DNA of 15,902 nucleotides from Clostridia bacterium (GTDB taxonomy: Bacteria > Bacillota_A > Clostridia > RUG12999). Made by a program: the position numbers and the translations under genes. The stretch is from positions 1 through 15,902 of the forward strand of contig JAFYVD010000013.1 in assembly GCA_017558425.1 (NCBI GenBank). Reading direction: 5' to 3'. The number at the start of each line of letters is the position of its first letter. Position 1 is the stretch's first letter. The notes below the pieces were generated by a model that saw only the letters and a program-made list of their open reading frames with translations, had not been told where the DNA came from and ran no database searches. Shown here piece after piece: positions 14,535-15,902 of this stretch.

Positions 14535-15344
14535 ATGGAAAAAATCAGAAAAGCGGCAGGATACCTTTTGACAAGATTTGAAAAAATCCCCGAAACTGTG
14601 ATAGTGCTCGGTTCGGGTCTGGGCGGATTTGCCGACACACTTGAAAATACAAAAGCGCTGGCATACAGCGAAATTCCGGGATTCCCCGTTTCGACTGCTC
14701 CCGGTCATGCAGGAAAAATGATTTACGGCGAAACAGACGGCAAAACGGTGCTGTGTATGTCGGGCAGATTCCATTTTTACGAAGGCTACTCCATGCAGGA
14801 AATCGCCTTCTTCGTGAGGGTTTTGAAAATAGCCGGCGTGAAAAACCTTGTGGTGACAAATGCGGCAGGCGGTATCCACGAAAGTTTCAGCCAGGGTGCG
14901 TTGATGCTCATTTTAGACCATATCAAGTTTTTTGATGATTCGCCGCTTCGTGGTGCAAATTACGACGAACTTGGTGTTCGGTTCAACGATATGAGCGATG
15001 CGTACACGCCCGAGCTTCGTGATATTGCACGAAAAGCCGCGGAAATTGAGAATATAGATTTAAAAGAGGGCGTTTATGCATTTATGCCCGGCCCAAGTTA
15101 TGAAACTCCGGCAGAAATCAGAATGCTTAAAACGGTTGGTGCCGATGCTGTGGGAATGTCCACAGTTCCCGAGGTTATAACTGCGGCACATTGCGGCTTG
15201 AAGGTGCTCGGAATTTCCTGCATCACCAATCTTGCGGCAGGTCTTTCAAAAGAAAAGCTTTCACACGACGATGTTAAAAAGACGGCGGACGAAAATGCCG
15301 ATAAAATCACAAGACTTATAAAAAGGATTCTTTCCTTGATTTAG
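14535..15344 (+). CDS. punA: Purine nucleoside phosphorylase (trimeric type)
   Basis: The enzyme cleaves inosine and guanosine with phosphate to the free base and ribose 1-phosphate in purine salvage. The 269-residue product matches the trimeric class (PNP/MTAP family): phosphate-site GSGLGG (26-31), APGHAG (55-60), GRFHFYEG (77-84), VVTNAAGG (106-113), and GPSYETPAEIRML (186-198) with base-contacting E190. VGMSTVPEV (207-214) and N232 in CITNLAAG are also present. E190 and N232 fit 6-oxopurine preference rather than methylthioadenosine. It starts 5 nt after pgsA with AAGGA (14518-14522) at the rather long distance of 12 nt. The link with pgsA and cysE is probably only positional. Confidence 0.95.
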   Translation: MEKIRKAAGYLLTRFEKIPETVIVLGSGLGGFADTLENTKALAYSEIPGFPVSTAPGHAGKMIYGETDGKTVLCMSGRFHFYEGYSMQEIAFFVRVLKIAGVKNLVVTNAAGGIHESFSQGALMLILDHIKFFDDSPLRGANYDELGVRFNDMSDAYTPELRDIARKAAEIENIDLKEGVYAFMPGPSYETPAEIRMLKTVGADAVGMSTVPEVITAAHCGLKVLGISCITNLAAGLSKEKLSHDDVKKTADENADKITRLIKRILSLI

Positions 15345-15355
15345 GATGATGAAAT

Positions 15356-15902
15356 ATGGGACTTATTTACGATATTAAAGCGATAAAAGAGCGAGACCCT
15401 GCGGCAAGAAGCGGACTTGAAGTGTTCCTTCTTTATCCGGGGCTTCACGCCGTGATGTGGCACAGACTTGCTCACGGACTTTATAAAATAAAAATGTTTT
15501 TCACAGCCCGACTTATTTCACAGATTGTGAAATTTTTCACGGGGATAGAAATTCATCCGGGTGCAACAATCGGGAAAGGCGTGTTTATTGACCACGGAAC
15601 GGGCGTTGTAATCGGCGAAACCGCCGAAGTTGGCGACAACTGTACCATTTATCAGAACTCCACGCTTGGCGGTACGGGTAAGGAAACGGGCAAACGACAC
15701 CCCACCCTTGGTGCAAACGGTATGGTTGGCGCAGGCTCGAAAGTGCTTGGCCCGATATATATCGGCGAAGGCTCGAAAATCGCCGCCGGTGCGGTGGTGC
15801 TGTCCGATGTTCAGCCGGGTTCGACCTGTGTGGGCGTTCCGGCAAGGCCTGTCAGAATCGGCGGTCGAAAGGTGGAAGAGCTTGACCAGATTCACGTTCC
15901 CG
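15356..15902 (+). CDS. cysE: Serine O-acetyltransferase (3'-truncated by window edge)
   Basis: CysE acetylates L-serine with acetyl-CoA, the first step of cysteine synthesis. The frame is open to the right edge; 182 residues are visible, probably most of the protein. An N-terminal helical part ([20 protein letters not shown]...[14 protein letters not shown]) precedes a left-handed beta-helix of hexapeptide repeats (about 64-165). Catalytic-site marks are D79-H80 (FIDHGTG), the [10 protein letters not shown] strand and H115 (GKRHPT). The strand usually read as YQGVTLGGTG is [10 protein letters not shown] here. The short N-terminus is of the Bacillus/clostridial CysE (EpsC-like) type. AGGA (15343-15346) lies 9 nt before ATG 15356 and overlaps the stop codon of the phosphorylase gene. 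No cysK is visible before the edge. Confidence 0.93.
   Translation, partial: MGLIYDIKAIKERDPAARSGLEVFLLYPGLHAVMWHRLAHGLYKIKMFFTARLISQIVKFFTGIEIHPGATIGKGVFIDHGTGVVIGETAEVGDNCTIYQNSTLGGTGKETGKRHPTLGANGMVGAGSKVLGPIYIGEGSKIAAGAVVLSDVQPGSTCVGVPARPVRIGGRKVEELDQIHVP

Noticed and set aside
1..15902. Search by eye for tRNA genes, CRISPR repeats, insertion sequences, phage genes, toxin-antitoxin or defence systems.
   Set aside because: Apart from short leaders, all space is occupied by recognised genes; no direct-repeat arrays, transposase motifs or cloverleaf-like sequences were found.

Overview
The window looks like a chromosomal housekeeping region of an anaerobic Firmicute of class Clostridia, probably from an uncultured gut-type lineage. 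The pointers are a T-box riboswitch before pheS, AGGAGG-type ribosome binding sites, copper-amine-oxidase-N-terminal ('stalk') secreted proteins, an Asp23/Gls24 protein next to nusB, and a nusB-xseA-xseB-ispA cluster. I cannot place it to genus. I see no tRNA, rRNA, CRISPR array, insertion sequence or phage gene.

Left part (1-4560), plus strand. The 3' end of an AI-2E family permease gene is followed at once by a sigma-A-type promoter and a phenylalanine T-box leader (specifier TTC). The leader controls pheS-pheT, which encode the two subunits of phenylalanyl-tRNA synthetase. A strong hairpin terminator closes this unit and may work on both strands.

Middle part (4578-6404). Two secreted proteins are encoded divergently from a short intergenic region that carries two near-perfect promoters. 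Both have a signal peptide and a stalk domain. The minus-strand protein also has a series of YD/RHS-like repeats with a period of about 21 residues. Its function is unknown.

Right part (5940-15902 and beyond), plus strand. This is one tightly packed gene string: stalk protein, asp23, attenuator-like hairpins, nusB, a TsaD/Kae1-like paralogue, xseA, xseB, ispA, a single-domain cinA/pncC, recA, recX, rimO, pgsA, a purine nucleoside phosphorylase gene, and cysE cut by the window edge. From nusB onward, junctions are overlaps (17 nt, ATGA, GTGA, TAATG) or gaps of at most 14 nt, so co-transcription and translational coupling are likely. The string combines transcription antitermination (nusB), DNA repair and recombination (xseAB, recA, recX), NAD salvage (pncC), isoprenoid and phospholipid synthesis (ispA, pgsA), ribosome modification (rimO), purine salvage and cysteine synthesis. 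It looks like a fusion of two operons that are usually separate in Clostridia: nusB-xseAB-ispA, and rimO/pgsA/cinA/recA/recX in changed order.

Most of the window is ordinary core genome. The points worth a second look are the competing hairpins before nusB, the TsaD-like paralogue that has lost the N-terminal CDE motif, the stalk-YD secreted protein with its divergent partner, and the fused gene order. I found no clear candidate for an entirely new multi-gene system.
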